Shown here one piece after another: positions 9,228 to 18,628 of a DNA stretch of 64,000 nucleotides. The position numbers and the translations under genes are program-made. Position 1 is the stretch's first letter, and each line of letters begins with the position of its first letter. Below the pieces are notes generated by a model that saw only the letters and a program-made list of their open reading frames with translations, did not search any database and was not told where the DNA came from. Source of the stretch: Halobellus limi (lineage in GTDB: Archaea > Halobacteriota > Halobacteria > Halobacteriales > Haloferacaceae); NCBI RefSeq assembly GCF_004799685.1, contig NZ_CP031311.1:1426001-1490000 (forward strand), written 5' to 3'.

Positions 9228-9719
9228 ATGGAGATCTCCCCCGAACGGGTCGCGAGCGAGGCAGCGTGGGTGCACGACCGGGCGGACGAGGTCGTCCCGA
9301 TCATCAACGAGACGCGGGCGCGACTCGGCGAGCTGTTCGAGACGGACGTCGGCCGCGTGTCGACGGAGGCGTACCGCGAGGAGGTCGCGACGGTATTCGC
9401 CGACGGCGACGTCGCCGTCAACGCCGCCGCGTACGTCGCGCTGCTCCGGGGCCTGGACGTCGACGGCGACTACCCCGGGTTCGTCGTCGACGAGGTGCTC
9501 GGTCGGGAGCTCGCGGCCACGATCGCCGGCGGGACCCCGCTGTCGCTGCTCGCGCAGGCGACGTTCCACTTCGCGGACGTGTCGACGCACAGCGAGGGCG
9601 GTGCCGGGATCGACGACCTCGACGCGGCGCTGGCGGCGGGGTTTCAGACGCGACTCCCCGGATGGAACTGGCAGGAGACCGAAAGTCCGTTCGCCGTCGA
9701 CCGCGACCGACTCCGCTGA
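9228..9719 (+). CDS. Conserved haloarchaeal protein of unknown function
   Basis: A 163-residue soluble acidic protein that I do not recognise. It is mostly helical by inspection (SEAAWVHDRADEVVPIINET, AAYVALLRGLDVDGDYPGFV), ends in an aromatic-rich stretch (RLPGWNWQETESPFAVDRDR), and has no cysteine, membrane segment or obvious catalytic motif. The ATG at 9228 is preferred over the GTG at 9216 because family-like sequence begins at MEISPERV. It sits between aCPSF1 (divergent, 272-bp spacer) and proS (75 bases downstream, same strand), both RNA or translation genes. This gives context but no function. Confidence 0.65.
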   Translation: MEISPERVASEAAWVHDRADEVVPIINETRARLGELFETDVGRVSTEAYREEVATVFADGDVAVNAAAYVALLRGLDVDGDYPGFVVDEVLGRELAATIAGGTPLSLLAQATFHFADVSTHSEGGAGIDDLDAALAAGFQTRLPGWNWQETESPFAVDRDRLR

Positions 9720-9794
9720 TCGGTCCCCGGTGAGCCAACCGAATACCGGGGCGCTTCAGGAGATTTAAGACCGCCCTGGGGCTCGAAACACGTA

Positions 9795-11261
9795 ATGAGC
9801 GACGAGCAGGAACTCGGCATCACCGAGTCGAAGGAGTACAACACCGGCGAGTGGTACGCCGAGGTGGTCCAGAAGGCCGACCTCGCGAACTACGCGCCCG
9901 AGGGGATGAGCGGGTTCATCGTCACGCGGCCGCGCGCGTACGAACTGTGGGAGCGAATCCAGGGCCATCTCGACGGCCTGTTCAAGGACACGGGCGTCCA
10001 GAACGCCTACTTCCCGATGTTTATCCCCGAGAGCTACCTCGAACAGGAGAAGGACATCGTCGAGGGGTTCGACCCGGAGGTCGCGTGGGTCGAGCGCGCG
10101 GGCAAAGAGGAGCTAGAGGAGCCGCTCGCGGTCCGGCCGACCTCCGAGTCGATCATCACGCCCTACATCTCGCAGTGGGTCCGGAGCCACCGGGACCTGC
10201 CCCTCCGCGTGAACCAGTGGGTCTCGGTCGTCCGCTGGGAGGCGACCGAGACGAAGCCGTTCTTCCGGACGAAGGAGTTCCTCTGGCAGGAGGGCCACAC
10301 CGCGCACGCGACGCGCGATGACGCCTGGGCGGAGACGATGCGCCGGCTCGACCAGTACGAGGAGACCTACGAGGACCTGCTCGCGATGCCCGTCCTGCGC
10401 GGCGCGAAGCCCGAACACGACAAGTTCCCCGGCGCGGACACGACGACGACCGTCGAGGCGCTGATGCCCGACGGCAAGTCCGTCCAAGGGGCGACCTCCC
10501 ACTACCTCGGGACCTCGTTCGCGGAGGCGTTCGACATCACCTACACCGACGAGGACGAGGACTCGCAGATCGCCCACACCACGTCGTGGGGGCTCTCCTG
10601 GCGCGCGATCGGCGCGCTCATCATGACCCACTCGGACGACCAGGGGCTCGTGTTGCCGCCGGCGATCGCCCCCGATCAGATCGTCGTGGTGCCGATCTGG
10701 CAGGCCGACACGAAAGAGGACGTCTTAGAGTACGCCGAGGGGATCGCCGACGACCTCGAAGACGCGGGTATCCGCGTCGAACTCGACGACCGCGACGAGC
10801 GCAACCCCGGCTTCAAGTTCAACGAGTGGGAGCTGAAGGGCGTCCCCGTCCGGATGGAGATCGGCCCCAACGAGGCCGACGACGGGACCGCCACGCTCGT
10901 GCACCGACCCGACGGGGAGTCGGCGGAAGTCGACCGCGAGGACATCGCCGAGACCGTCGAGTCCCACTTCGACGAGGTGTACGCGAAACTGTACGCCGCC
11001 GCCGAGGAGAACCTCACGGAGAACGTCCGCGAGGCCGAAAGCAGGGCGGAGATCCTGGGAACGATCGGTCAGCACGGCGGCTACGTGAAGGCGCCGTGGT
11101 GCGGCGACGAGGACTGCGAGACCGAAATCAAAGACCAGATCGCCGCCGAGATCGTGATGGTGCCCCTCGACGACGAGGAGGCGGAGATCCACCACGGCGA
11201 GGAGTGTGCGATCTGCGGCGACGACGCCGTCGAGACCGCGTACTTCGCGAAGTCGTACTGA
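9795..11261 (+). CDS. proS: Prolyl-tRNA synthetase, archaeal/eukaryal (type 3)
   Basis: A 488-residue class II aminoacyl-tRNA synthetase charging tRNA-Pro. The class II motifs are clear: motif 1/2 zone LAVRPTSESIITPYI (about 110) and FFRTKEFLWQEGHTAHAT (about 156), motif 3 LIMTHSDDQGLVLPP (about 278). An anticodon-binding domain follows (QIVVVPIWQ onward). The C-terminal zinc domain typical of the archaeal form is present, with cysteines in APWCGDEDCE and EECAICGDD, and the protein ends in the conserved Tyr (AKSY). It has a single-gene layout with a TATA-like GATTTAAGA about 30 bases upstream of the ATG. Confidence 0.97.
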   Translation: MSDEQELGITESKEYNTGEWYAEVVQKADLANYAPEGMSGFIVTRPRAYELWERIQGHLDGLFKDTGVQNAYFPMFIPESYLEQEKDIVEGFDPEVAWVERAGKEELEEPLAVRPTSESIITPYISQWVRSHRDLPLRVNQWVSVVRWEATETKPFFRTKEFLWQEGHTAHATRDDAWAETMRRLDQYEETYEDLLAMPVLRGAKPEHDKFPGADTTTTVEALMPDGKSVQGATSHYLGTSFAEAFDITYTDEDEDSQIAHTTSWGLSWRAIGALIMTHSDDQGLVLPPAIAPDQIVVVPIWQADTKEDVLEYAEGIADDLEDAGIRVELDDRDERNPGFKFNEWELKGVPVRMEIGPNEADDGTATLVHRPDGESAEVDREDIAETVESHFDEVYAKLYAAAEENLTENVREAESRAEILGTIGQHGGYVKAPWCGDEDCETEIKDQIAAEIVMVPLDDEEAEIHHGEECAICGDDAVETAYFAKSY

Positions 11262-11425
11262 GCCCCTCGCCGCGCGCGTCCCGGCGATTGTCCTGGTCAC
11301 CCCGCCCGCAACGTCAAACGTCGCTCCGCCCGAAACGTCAGACGTCTGTCAGCCGACTGCAAGACTGATATCACCGGCGAGAACGTCCCACAACGCTTTA
11401 CAGCGGCGGCGGCGTAGAGGGACCA

Positions 11426-12241
11426 ATGTCGGCGTTATCGGACCTCCTGGGAGCTGTCGTGTCGGACGTCGAGAGCGTGTTTCTGTTCTCCCCGAGCAGT
11501 TCCCACTACGAGCGGTTCGCCGACGCCGAACTCGACGAAGAGGTCGTGGTCGTCGCCCCCGCGAACGACGTCGACGCCGAGACGTACGTCGAACTGCCGC
11601 TGGAGTTCGACAACGTCCGCGATCGGATCAAGTTCGGCGTCGAGGGGGCGCTCGAACAGGATCTCGTCGAGGAGGGCGACGTCGTCGCCTGCAGCGTCCG
11701 GGTCTTCGACGGCGACCCCGACGGCGTGGTCCGCGTCCGAGTCGAGGAGGCGATGCGATCGGGGATCTACGACCTGTTCGCGAACTCCCGGGCGGACCCG
11801 AGCGTCATCCGCGACGTCTTCGAGGTGGCGATCGAACTCGGCAAGAAGGGACAGAAGGGCAAGCCGGTCGGCGCGCTGTTCGTCGTCGGCGACGCCGGAA
11901 AGGTGATGAACAAGTCCCGGCCGCTGTCGTACAACCCCTTCGAGAAGTCCCACGTCCACGTCGGCGACCCCATCGTGAACGTGATGCTCAAGGAGTTCTC
12001 CAGGCTCGACGGCGCGTTCGTCATCTCGGATTCGGGGAAGATCGTCAGCGCCTACCGCTATCTCGAACCCGCCGCCGAGGGCGTCGACATCCCGAAGGGA
12101 CTCGGCGCGCGCCACATGGCGGGCGCGGCGATCACCCGCGACACGAACGCGACGGCGATCGTCCTCTCTGAATCCGACGGCCTCGTCCGCGCGTTCAAGG
12201 GCGGTCAGATCATCCTGGAGATCGATCCGGAGGAGTACTGA
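11426..12241 (+). CDS. dacZ: Diadenylate cyclase (c-di-AMP synthase)
   Basis: A 271-residue DisA_N/DAC-domain protein producing cyclic di-AMP from two ATP. The two catalytic signatures are visible: DGA in SRLDGAFVISDSGKI (about residue 195) and RHxxG/A in GLGARHMAGAAITRDTNA (about 229), followed by IVLSESDGLVRAFKGGQI. The N-terminal about 130 residues lack the bacterial membrane helices and form the archaeal DacZ-specific pyruvate-kinase-like domain. Its stop overlaps the start of a mechanosensitive channel gene by one base (TGATG). In Haloferax volcanii DacZ is essential and linked to osmotic and potassium control, so the coupling here is informative. Confidence 0.94.
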   Translation: MSALSDLLGAVVSDVESVFLFSPSSSHYERFADAELDEEVVVVAPANDVDAETYVELPLEFDNVRDRIKFGVEGALEQDLVEEGDVVACSVRVFDGDPDGVVRVRVEEAMRSGIYDLFANSRADPSVIRDVFEVAIELGKKGQKGKPVGALFVVGDAGKVMNKSRPLSYNPFEKSHVHVGDPIVNVMLKEFSRLDGAFVISDSGKIVSAYRYLEPAAEGVDIPKGLGARHMAGAAITRDTNATAIVLSESDGLVRAFKGGQIILEIDPEEY

Positions 12242-13119
12242 TGACGGGTTCTCTGATGCGAGCGACGGTCGCGAGCGTCGCTCACCCGACACCGGGTCTC
12301 GGCGTCGGGACGAACCCGGTCACGACCGGATTACAGGTCGATCTGAGCCGGCTCACCGGTCTCTTCGACGCGGTCCCGCAGTGGGTCTGGGCCGCCCTGA
12401 TCGTCGTCGTCGCGGGCATCGTCGCCGCCTTCGTACTCGGCACGCTCACGACTCGCCTCCTGATTCGGGTCGGCATCCCGGAGGCGATCGAGGGAACCGC
12501 CTTCGAGCGTACCGCCCGGGAGTTCGACACCTCGACCGTCGAGGTGCTCGGGACCTTGGTCCGCTTTTTCGTGCTCGGGATCACGTTTCTCGCGATCCTC
12601 TCGGTCGCTCACGTCACGGTCGCGGCCAGTTTCTGGAGTCGGACCGTCGAGTTCCTCCCGCAGCTGTTCTTCGCGGCCGTCATCCTCATCGTCGGCATCG
12701 TCGTCGGCGACAAGGTCCAAATCGTCGTCGGTGAGCGCCTCACCGGTATCAAGCTCCCGCAGATCGGCATATTCCCGCGGCTCGCGAAGTTCACCGTCAT
12801 CTACGTGGCCGTCCTGGTCGCGCTGTCGCAACTGGGGGTCGCCACGCTGGCGCTCGTCGTGCTGCTGGCGGTCTATCTGTTCGCGCTCGTCTTCCTCTCG
12901 GCCATCGCGTTCTCGGACCTCCTGAAATCCGGGGCCGCGGGATCGTATCTCCTGTTGAACCAGCCCTACGCGATCGGCGACGAGATCGAGATCGGCGAGA
13001 AACGCGGTATCGTCCAGGAAGTGAACCTCTTCGTGACGCACGTCGAGAACGACGGTGAGGAGTTCATCGTGCCCAACAGCACCGTCTTCGAGGAGGGCAT
13101 CGTGCGCATCCGCGAGTGA
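12241..13119 (+). CDS. Small-conductance mechanosensitive channel (MscS family)
   Basis: A 292-residue membrane protein with five to six hydrophobic helices (for example AALIVVVAGIVAAFVLGTLT, LFFAAVILIVGIVVGDKVQI, LALVVLLAVYLFALVFLSAI). An MscS-like beta domain follows (PYAIGDEIEIGEKRGIVQEV, then THVENDGEEFIVPNSTVFEE). The protein ends just after the beta domain and lacks the large C-terminal cage, as in short archaeal MscS homologues. It should open on membrane tension to release solutes during hypo-osmotic shock. Translation is probably coupled to dacZ (TGATG), and the next small membrane gene overlaps by GTGA. Confidence 0.88.
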   Translation: MTGSLMRATVASVAHPTPGLGVGTNPVTTGLQVDLSRLTGLFDAVPQWVWAALIVVVAGIVAAFVLGTLTTRLLIRVGIPEAIEGTAFERTAREFDTSTVEVLGTLVRFFVLGITFLAILSVAHVTVAASFWSRTVEFLPQLFFAAVILIVGIVVGDKVQIVVGERLTGIKLPQIGIFPRLAKFTVIYVAVLVALSQLGVATLALVVLLAVYLFALVFLSAIAFSDLLKSGAAGSYLLLNQPYAIGDEIEIGEKRGIVQEVNLFVTHVENDGEEFIVPNSTVFEEGIVRIRE

Positions 13120-13490
13120 CGGGATCGATGTGGCCCCTCGTTCCCTCGGACCCGTCGTTGCTACCGCTTCAGGGTACCTCCGGAGGACTCCCGCTCTACG
13201 TGCTCTTCGGAATCGGCTTCGTCGTCACGAGCCTCGTGGTGTCCGTCGCCGTGGTCCGGTCCACCCTCCGGCGTCGGCGAGAGGAGGAGGCGTCCCAGAG
13301 CAGGCGCGAACGGGCGTTCCGCGCGGTCGCCGCTGCGCACGCGCTGGCGGCCGCGGGGGCGGTGTTCGGACCGCCGGATCCCCTGACGCAACTCCGCTAT
13401 CTCGCGGGCGGACTCGTCGTCGCGTACCCGCTGGCGTACGTGTTCGTCTACCGCGAGGGAGTCGATCGAATCCGGGAACGGCTCTCCTGA
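13116..13490 (+). CDS. Small membrane protein in the dacZ operon
   Basis: A 124-residue protein from the GTG at 13116 (GTGA overlap with the channel gene), or 120 residues from the ATG at 13128. It has a helix in LPLYVLFGIGFVVTSLVVSVAVV, a basic cytosolic loop (RSTLRRRREEEASQSRRERA), then further hydrophobic stretches (RAVAAAHALAAAGAVF; LAGGLVVAYPLAYVFVY). No family is recognised. The overlap places it as third gene of the c-di-AMP synthase/mechanosensitive channel unit, so an osmotic or membrane role is a reasonable inference only. Confidence 0.7.
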   Translation: MTGSMWPLVPSDPSLLPLQGTSGGLPLYVLFGIGFVVTSLVVSVAVVRSTLRRRREEEASQSRRERAFRAVAAAHALAAAGAVFGPPDPLTQLRYLAGGLVVAYPLAYVFVYREGVDRIRERLS

Positions 13491-13517
13491 GTCGCTCGAG
13501 GAAAGTGAAGCTGGGGG

Positions 13518-14168
13518 TCACTCGTCGTCGCTGTCGCCCATCGGCCGTGCGGGCACGCCGGCGACGGTCGTCTCCGGGGGCACGTCGCGCGTGACGAGCG
13601 AGTTCGCCGCGATCTGCGCCCTCTCGCCGACGTGCACGCCGGGGAGGATCACCGTCTTCGCGCCGATCATCGCCCGGTCGCCGACGACGACCTCGCCCGT
13701 GCGGTACTCGTCCTGTAAGAACTCGTGGCAGAGGATGACCGAGTCGTAGCCGACCACGGCGTGGTCGCCGAGGGTAATCAGTTCCGGCCAGAACACGTCG
13801 GGCGTCGCCTCCAGGCCCCAGGAGACGCCCTCGCCGACGGTGACGCCGAGCCGGCGCAGCGCCCAGTTGCGGACCCGCAACGACGGGGCGACGCGCGCGA
13901 CCCACACGAGGACGTAGTTGAGCGCGATCCGCCAGACGGGTTTCACGTCGGTCCACCCCCGCAGGGAGTTCATCGCCCCCGGCGTCGGGTGACGTTCGAC
14001 GCGGTCGTGCCTGCGTCCCGCGTCGCCTCCGGGTTCGGATCCGTCGCTCCCGGCGCCTGCGGGTGCGTCGGCCGTTCGACCGTCGCGTTCCTCCGGGTCG
14101 CGGTCATCGCGCTCCTCGTCCTCTCGGTCGTCGCGTTCCTCGGCCTCTCGGTCGTCGTCCTCGCTCAC
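13518..14168 (-). CDS. Acyltransferase with left-handed beta-helix (hexapeptide repeats)
   Basis: A 216-residue protein. From about residue 65 (MNSLRGWTDVKPVWRIALNY) it is a typical hexapeptide acetyl/acyltransferase: GVTVGEGVSWGLEATPDVFW, ITLGDHAVVGYDSVILCHEF, VVVGDRAMIGAKTVILPGVH and VGERAQIAANSLVTRDVPPE, ending GVPARPMGDSDDE. The catalytic His candidate is in ILCHEF. The GTG at 14168 is chosen because a minus-strand TATA-like CTTTTGATA (about 14190-14198) lies 26 nt upstream, predicting a leaderless message. The first 60 residues would be a charged Asp/Arg/Glu-rich tail, unusual for the family. The ATG at 13973 is the alternative start. Substrate unknown (sugar or lipid acetylation). Confidence 0.82.
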   Translation of the reverse strand: MSEDDDREAEERDDREDEERDDRDPEERDGRTADAPAGAGSDGSEPGGDAGRRHDRVERHPTPGAMNSLRGWTDVKPVWRIALNYVLVWVARVAPSLRVRNWALRRLGVTVGEGVSWGLEATPDVFWPELITLGDHAVVGYDSVILCHEFLQDEYRTGEVVVGDRAMIGAKTVILPGVHVGERAQIAANSLVTRDVPPETTVAGVPARPMGDSDDE

Positions 14169-14255
14169 GACTGTCCGTTGGGGGCGAAGTATCAAAAGGT
14201 TCGCTCGGTTTCCTCCGCGCAACCGCGTCGGCGACGACCCGAAAGCGGCGCTCGG

Positions 14256-15554
14256 TCAGTTCCCGCGGAGTTCGTTCATGTGGTCGATCCGACGCTGGAC
14301 GAGATCCGCCTTGCCGACGTCGTGGCGGACGCGGAGGCCCTCGCCCGCGGCGGCGAGGGCCTCTTCGGCCTGTCTCTCCGCCGCTTCGATCGAGTCGGCG
14401 ACGCCGACGACGGCGAACGAGCGGGAGGTCGTCGTGTAGAGGCCGTCCGCCCGCTCGTCGACGCTGGCGTAGAATAAGAGCGCCTCGCCGACGCTCTCCT
14501 CGTCGACGGTGATCTTCGCGCCGCTCTTCGGGTCCGTCGGGTAGCCGTCGGGAACGGCGTACTTACAGACGGTCGCCTTCCCGTCGAACTCGAGTTGCGG
14601 CAGCGACTCGCCGTCGCGGGCGGCGGTCAGGACGTCGAGGAACGAGGTGTTCAGGACGGGGAGGGTGTTCGTCGCCTCCGGATCGCCGAAGCGGGCGTTG
14701 AACTCGACGACCTTCGGTCCGTCGGCACCGAGCATGAACTGCCCGTAGAGGACGCCCTTGTACTCGGGGAGCGCCTCGACGGTCGCCTCCAGAATCTCGA
14801 CCGCGTCGGCGTAGTCCTGAGACGTCATAAACGGCAGTTCGGGGCCGGCGTCGCTGTAGCTCCCCATCCCGCCGGTGTTCGGCCCCTCGTCGCCCTCGTA
14901 GGCGCGCTTGTGGTCCTGGACGGCCGGCGTCGGTCTGACGTCGCCGTTCGCGACGAACGCCTGGACGGTGAACTCCTCGCCGACGAGGCGCTCTTCGAGG
15001 ACGACCCGCTCGTAGTCGTTCTCGCGGAGGTACGCCTTTGCCCCCTCCCGATCCACCTGATCGCCGATGACCTTCACGCCCTTGCCGCCGGTGAGGCCGG
15101 CGGGCTTGACCGCGAGGTCGCCGTCGTACTCGTCGATGTACTCGCAGGCGGCGTCCATATCCTCGAAGACGGCGTAGTCCGGACAGCCGGGGATCGACTC
15201 CGAGTTCATAAACTCCCGCTGGAACGCCTTGTCCGTCTCGATGCGGGCGGCCTCGGCGTCGGGGCCGAAGGTGTAGACGCCGGCGTCGTCGAGGGCGTCG
15301 GCGACGCCGGCTTCGAGCGCGGACTCCGGACCGATCACGGCGAGATCGGCGTCGATCTCCGTCGCGTATTCGACGACCGCCTCGACGGCCGTCTCCTCGA
15401 TCGTCTCGAACCCCGCCGCGAGCGCCGTGATCCCCGGGTTCCGGTTGCTCGCACACGCGTACAGGTCACACGCCGGGTCCTCGGCGAGCGAGCGGGCGAT
15501 CGCGTGTTCGCGTCCGCCGCCGCCGACGAGGAGCACCGTCTCCGAGCTTGACAT
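14256..15554 (-). CDS. purD: Phosphoribosylamine--glycine ligase (GAR synthetase)
   Basis: A 432-residue ATP-grasp enzyme of purine biosynthesis that joins glycine to phosphoribosylamine. The N-terminal motif VLLVGGGGREHAIARSL, DADLAVIGPESALEAGVAD, the ATP-grasp stretch LAVKPAGLTGGKGVKVIGD, TPAVQDHKRAYEGDEGPNTG and VVEFNARFGDPEATNTLPVL are diagnostic. The ATG at 15554 matches the family N-terminus. A minus-strand TTTACA at 15579-15584 stands about 27 nt upstream, suggesting a leaderless transcript. Genes on both sides are unrelated, so purD stands alone here, as is usual in haloarchaea. Confidence 0.97.
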   Translation of the reverse strand: MSSSETVLLVGGGGREHAIARSLAEDPACDLYACASNRNPGITALAAGFETIEETAVEAVVEYATEIDADLAVIGPESALEAGVADALDDAGVYTFGPDAEAARIETDKAFQREFMNSESIPGCPDYAVFEDMDAACEYIDEYDGDLAVKPAGLTGGKGVKVIGDQVDREGAKAYLRENDYERVVLEERLVGEEFTVQAFVANGDVRPTPAVQDHKRAYEGDEGPNTGGMGSYSDAGPELPFMTSQDYADAVEILEATVEALPEYKGVLYGQFMLGADGPKVVEFNARFGDPEATNTLPVLNTSFLDVLTAARDGESLPQLEFDGKATVCKYAVPDGYPTDPKSGAKITVDEESVGEALLFYASVDERADGLYTTTSRSFAVVGVADSIEAAERQAEEALAAAGEGLRVRHDVGKADLVQRRIDHMNELRGN

Positions 15555-15831
15555 ACCCGGAGCACATACACAGGAGAGTGTAAAGGTTGCTCTTTTTCCA
15601 TCCCTCGGTATGCACGTCTGTGCTGTACTTCGCGCTCGATGGGCGCTTCGATCGGACTCGACGATCACCCGCTGTGGGGCGGCCACCTGACTCCGAGGCG
15701 ATCGGCCCGGCGGTCGCCGGGGCCCCCGAGTCGGTCAGTCCGCCGGTCACCGGACTGCGGATCGGTCGGACGCTCGACCGTCGGGGCGACCGGGTCACAC
15801 CGCTTTTCCCACCCACTCCCCTACGAGGCGT

Positions 15832-18147
15832 ATGGACGATCCCCTTTCGCGGAACCGGCTCGACGAGGAGGAGAGCCCCTACCTCCGGCAGCACGCCGAT
15901 AACCCGGTGCACTGGCAGCCGTGGGACGAGGCGGCGCTGACCGCGGCGCGGGCGACCGATCGACCGATCTTCCTCTCGATCGGCTACTCGGCGTGCCACT
16001 GGTGTCACGTGATGGCCGAGGAGAGCTTCGAGGACGAGGAGGTCGCGAGGGTCCTCAACGACTCCTTCGTCCCGATCAAGGTCGACCGCGAGGAGCGCCC
16101 GGACCTCGACCGGGTGTACCAGACGATCTGTCAGCTCGTCACCGGCGGCGGCGGGTGGCCGCTGTCGGTCTGGCTCACCCCGGAGGGAAAGCCGTTCTAC
16201 GTCGGTACCTACTTCCCCAAGACGGAGAACCCCCAGCGCGGCAACGTCCCCGGCTTCCTCGATATCTGTCGGTCCTTCGCGGACTCCTGGGAGTCGGCGG
16301 CGAACCGCGAGGAGATGGAGAACCGCGCCGACCAGTGGACCGACGCGCTCCGAGACAACCTGGAGACGACGCCCGCGGGCGGGTCGGGACCCGCCGGTGA
16401 CGTCGACGACGACCGCGAAGGGGTCGACGACGACGTCCTCGCCGACGTCGCGAAGTCCGCGCTCCGCGCGACCGACCGCGAACACGGCGGGTTCGGCTCC
16501 GGCGGGCCGAAGTTCCCCCAGCCGGGGCGCATCGAGGCCTTACTTCGGTCGCATCTCCGTTCGGGCTCCGACGAGGCGCTCTCGGCGGCGACGACGACGC
16601 TCGACGCGATGGCGGCCGGAGGGGTCTACGACCACGTCGGCGGCGGGTTCCACCGCTACGCCACCGACCGCGAGTGGACGGTTCCGCACTTCGAGAAGAT
16701 GCTGTACGACAACGCGGAGCTCCCCCGGGTCTACCTCGCGGCGTACCAACTCACCGGAAAGGAGGCGTACGCGACGGTCGCCCGCGAGACGTTCGACTTC
16801 CTCGACCGGGAGTTCAGACACGACGAGGGCGGGTTCTACAGCACCCTCGACGCCCGCAGCGAGGGCGAGGAGGGGAAGTACTACGTCTGGACGCCCGACT
16901 CGGTCGAGGCGGCCGTCGACGACGAGCGGACGGCCGAGATCGCCACGGAGCGATTCGGCGTGACGGAGGCGGGCAACTTCGAGGGCGAGACGGTCCTCAC
17001 GGTGAGCGCGTCGATTCCGGACCTCGCCGACGCGTACGACTGCGACGAGGGTGAAATCGTCGACCGGCTCGACGACGCCCGGAGGGCGCTGTTCGAGGCG
17101 CGCGAGGAGCGCGTCCGACCCGCCCGCGACGAGAAGATCCTCGCGTCGTGGAACGGCCTCGCGATCTCGAGTCTCGCCCGCGGGGGGCTGGTCCTCGGCG
17201 ACGACGCCTACACCGAACTGGCCGCCGACGCGCTCGGTTTCGTCCGCGAGCACCTGTGGGACAGTGAGGAAGAGAGACTCGCCCGCCGCTACAAGGACGG
17301 CGACGTGAAGGGCACGGGCTATCTGGACGACTACGCGTTCCTCGCGCGCGGCGCGTTCGACCTGTATGGGACGACCGGCGACGTCGACCACCTCGCGTTC
17401 GCGCTCGATCTGGCCCGGGTCGTCGTCGAGGAGTTCTACGACGCCGACGCCGGCACCCTCTATATGACGCCCGCGGAGGGCGAGTCGCTCGTCACCCGAC
17501 CCCAGGAGCTACAGGACCAGTCGACGCCGTCCAGTACCGGCGTCGCGACCTCGCTCCTGCTCGGTCTCGACGCCTTCGCCCCCGACGAGGGGTTCGACGA
17601 GGTCGCCGGCGCGGTGCTCGACACCCACGCGAACCGGATCCGCGGCGGCCCCCTCGAACACGTTTCCCTGGCTCTCGCCGCTGACAGGCGCTCTCGCGGG
17701 GGAACCGAGGTCGTGATCGCCGCCGGGGCGTCGGAGGGGTCGGTTCCGCTCCCCGAACGCTTCCGGGAGTCGCTGGCGACGACGTACCTCCCCGATTCGC
17801 TCGTCTCTCCGCGGCCGCCGACCGACGACGAACTGACGGACTGGATCGACCGCCTGGGGACCGGCGAGATTCCCGCGATCTGGAGGGGGCGAGAGATGCG
17901 CGACGGCGAGCCCACCGTCTACGTCTGTGAGGGCCGCACGTGTTCGCCGCCGACGCACTCGCTGTCGGAGGCGTTCGGGTGGTTCGGAGCTGGTGGCGAA
18001 TCGACGGGCGAATCAGCGGACGTCGACGACGTGTCGATCGACGACAACGACGTCTCGATTCCGGACGTCGGCGGCGACGGATCCGGTGAAGTCGGCGGCG
18101 ACAGACCCGATGACGTCGGCGACGGGTCTCGTGACGGCGAGTCGTAG
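15832..18147 (+). CDS. YyaL/SSP411-type protein: DUF255 thioredoxin domain plus (alpha/alpha)6 barrel
   Basis: A 771-residue cytosolic protein. The DUF255 signature opens it: RNRLDEEESPYLRQHADNPV, then IGYSACHWCHVMAEESFED with a CxxC-type pair (about residue 56), GGGGWPLSVWLTPEGKPFY and GTYFP. The middle and C-terminal parts form the six-hairpin glycosidase-like barrel (GGVYDHVGGGFHRYATDREW, PHFEKMLYDNA, DEKILASWNGLAI). A CEGRTCSPP motif near 700 adds two cysteines. The family is often annotated thioredoxin or epimerase-like; biochemical function is not settled. The last about 45 residues are a low-complexity Asp/Gly/Ser tail absent from most relatives. Confidence 0.92.
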   Translation: MDDPLSRNRLDEEESPYLRQHADNPVHWQPWDEAALTAARATDRPIFLSIGYSACHWCHVMAEESFEDEEVARVLNDSFVPIKVDREERPDLDRVYQTICQLVTGGGGWPLSVWLTPEGKPFYVGTYFPKTENPQRGNVPGFLDICRSFADSWESAANREEMENRADQWTDALRDNLETTPAGGSGPAGDVDDDREGVDDDVLADVAKSALRATDREHGGFGSGGPKFPQPGRIEALLRSHLRSGSDEALSAATTTLDAMAAGGVYDHVGGGFHRYATDREWTVPHFEKMLYDNAELPRVYLAAYQLTGKEAYATVARETFDFLDREFRHDEGGFYSTLDARSEGEEGKYYVWTPDSVEAAVDDERTAEIATERFGVTEAGNFEGETVLTVSASIPDLADAYDCDEGEIVDRLDDARRALFEAREERVRPARDEKILASWNGLAISSLARGGLVLGDDAYTELAADALGFVREHLWDSEEERLARRYKDGDVKGTGYLDDYAFLARGAFDLYGTTGDVDHLAFALDLARVVVEEFYDADAGTLYMTPAEGESLVTRPQELQDQSTPSSTGVATSLLLGLDAFAPDEGFDEVAGAVLDTHANRIRGGPLEHVSLALAADRRSRGGTEVVIAAGASEGSVPLPERFRESLATTYLPDSLVSPRPPTDDELTDWIDRLGTGEIPAIWRGREMRDGEPTVYVCEGRTCSPPTHSLSEAFGWFGAGGESTGESADVDDVSIDDNDVSIPDVGGDGSGEVGGDRPDDVGDGSRDGES

Positions 18148-18169
18148 TGAGCCGCCCGCGCAGAGAGAA

Positions 18170-18580
18170 CTACGACGACGAACTGTCGTACAGTTCGTCG
18201 AACGCCTGCTCGCCGCGGATCAGTTCGTCGACGCCCTCGGTGAGCGTGACCTCGCCGAAGACCGTCGCGCGGTAGTACGTGTACAGCCCGTCCTGCCCGC
18301 GTTCGGTCCGGGCGCGTTTCTCGACGAGGCCGGCATCGACGAGTTTGCTGAGATGGTAATGGAGCGTGCTGTCGTCGATGTCGATGGCCGCTTCGAGTTC
18401 TTTCGGGCTCATCTCTCCGCCGTGGACGAGCCGATAGAGGATCTCGTATCGGGTTCTGTGCCCGACCGCGGCGTGCATTTCGAGGTACTCGTCGAGGCTG
18501 AGCACGCTGTCGTCGGGGAGTAAATCCGCGGGGTCGTCCGGAACGTCCCCGTTGACGACACGCGTTTGATCCGTCGACAT
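18170..18580 (-). CDS. ArsR-like winged-helix transcriptional regulator
   Basis: A 136-residue regulator with an HTH_20/ArsR winged helix at about residues 30-110. It reads YLEMHAAVGHRTRYEILYRL, then GEMSPKELEAAIDIDDSTLH and YHLSKLVDAGLVEKRARTER with a YRATVFGEVTL wing. No metal-binding cysteines are present, so it is not a classical metal sensor. The start at 18580 is preferred over the upstream in-frame ATG because the earlier codons would cover the promoter: TTAAAACTA (about 18610-18618, minus strand) and an 8-bp inverted repeat at 18629-18649. Targets are unknown; self-regulation through that repeat is plausible. Confidence 0.85.
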   Translation of the reverse strand: MSTDQTRVVNGDVPDDPADLLPDDSVLSLDEYLEMHAAVGHRTRYEILYRLVHGGEMSPKELEAAIDIDDSTLHYHLSKLVDAGLVEKRARTERGQDGLYTYYRATVFGEVTLTEGVDELIRGEQAFDELYDSSSS

Positions 18581-18628
18581 CTCGGGTACTGATACGTCGA
18601 CGAGACTCTTAGTTTTAACCGGGCCAGG

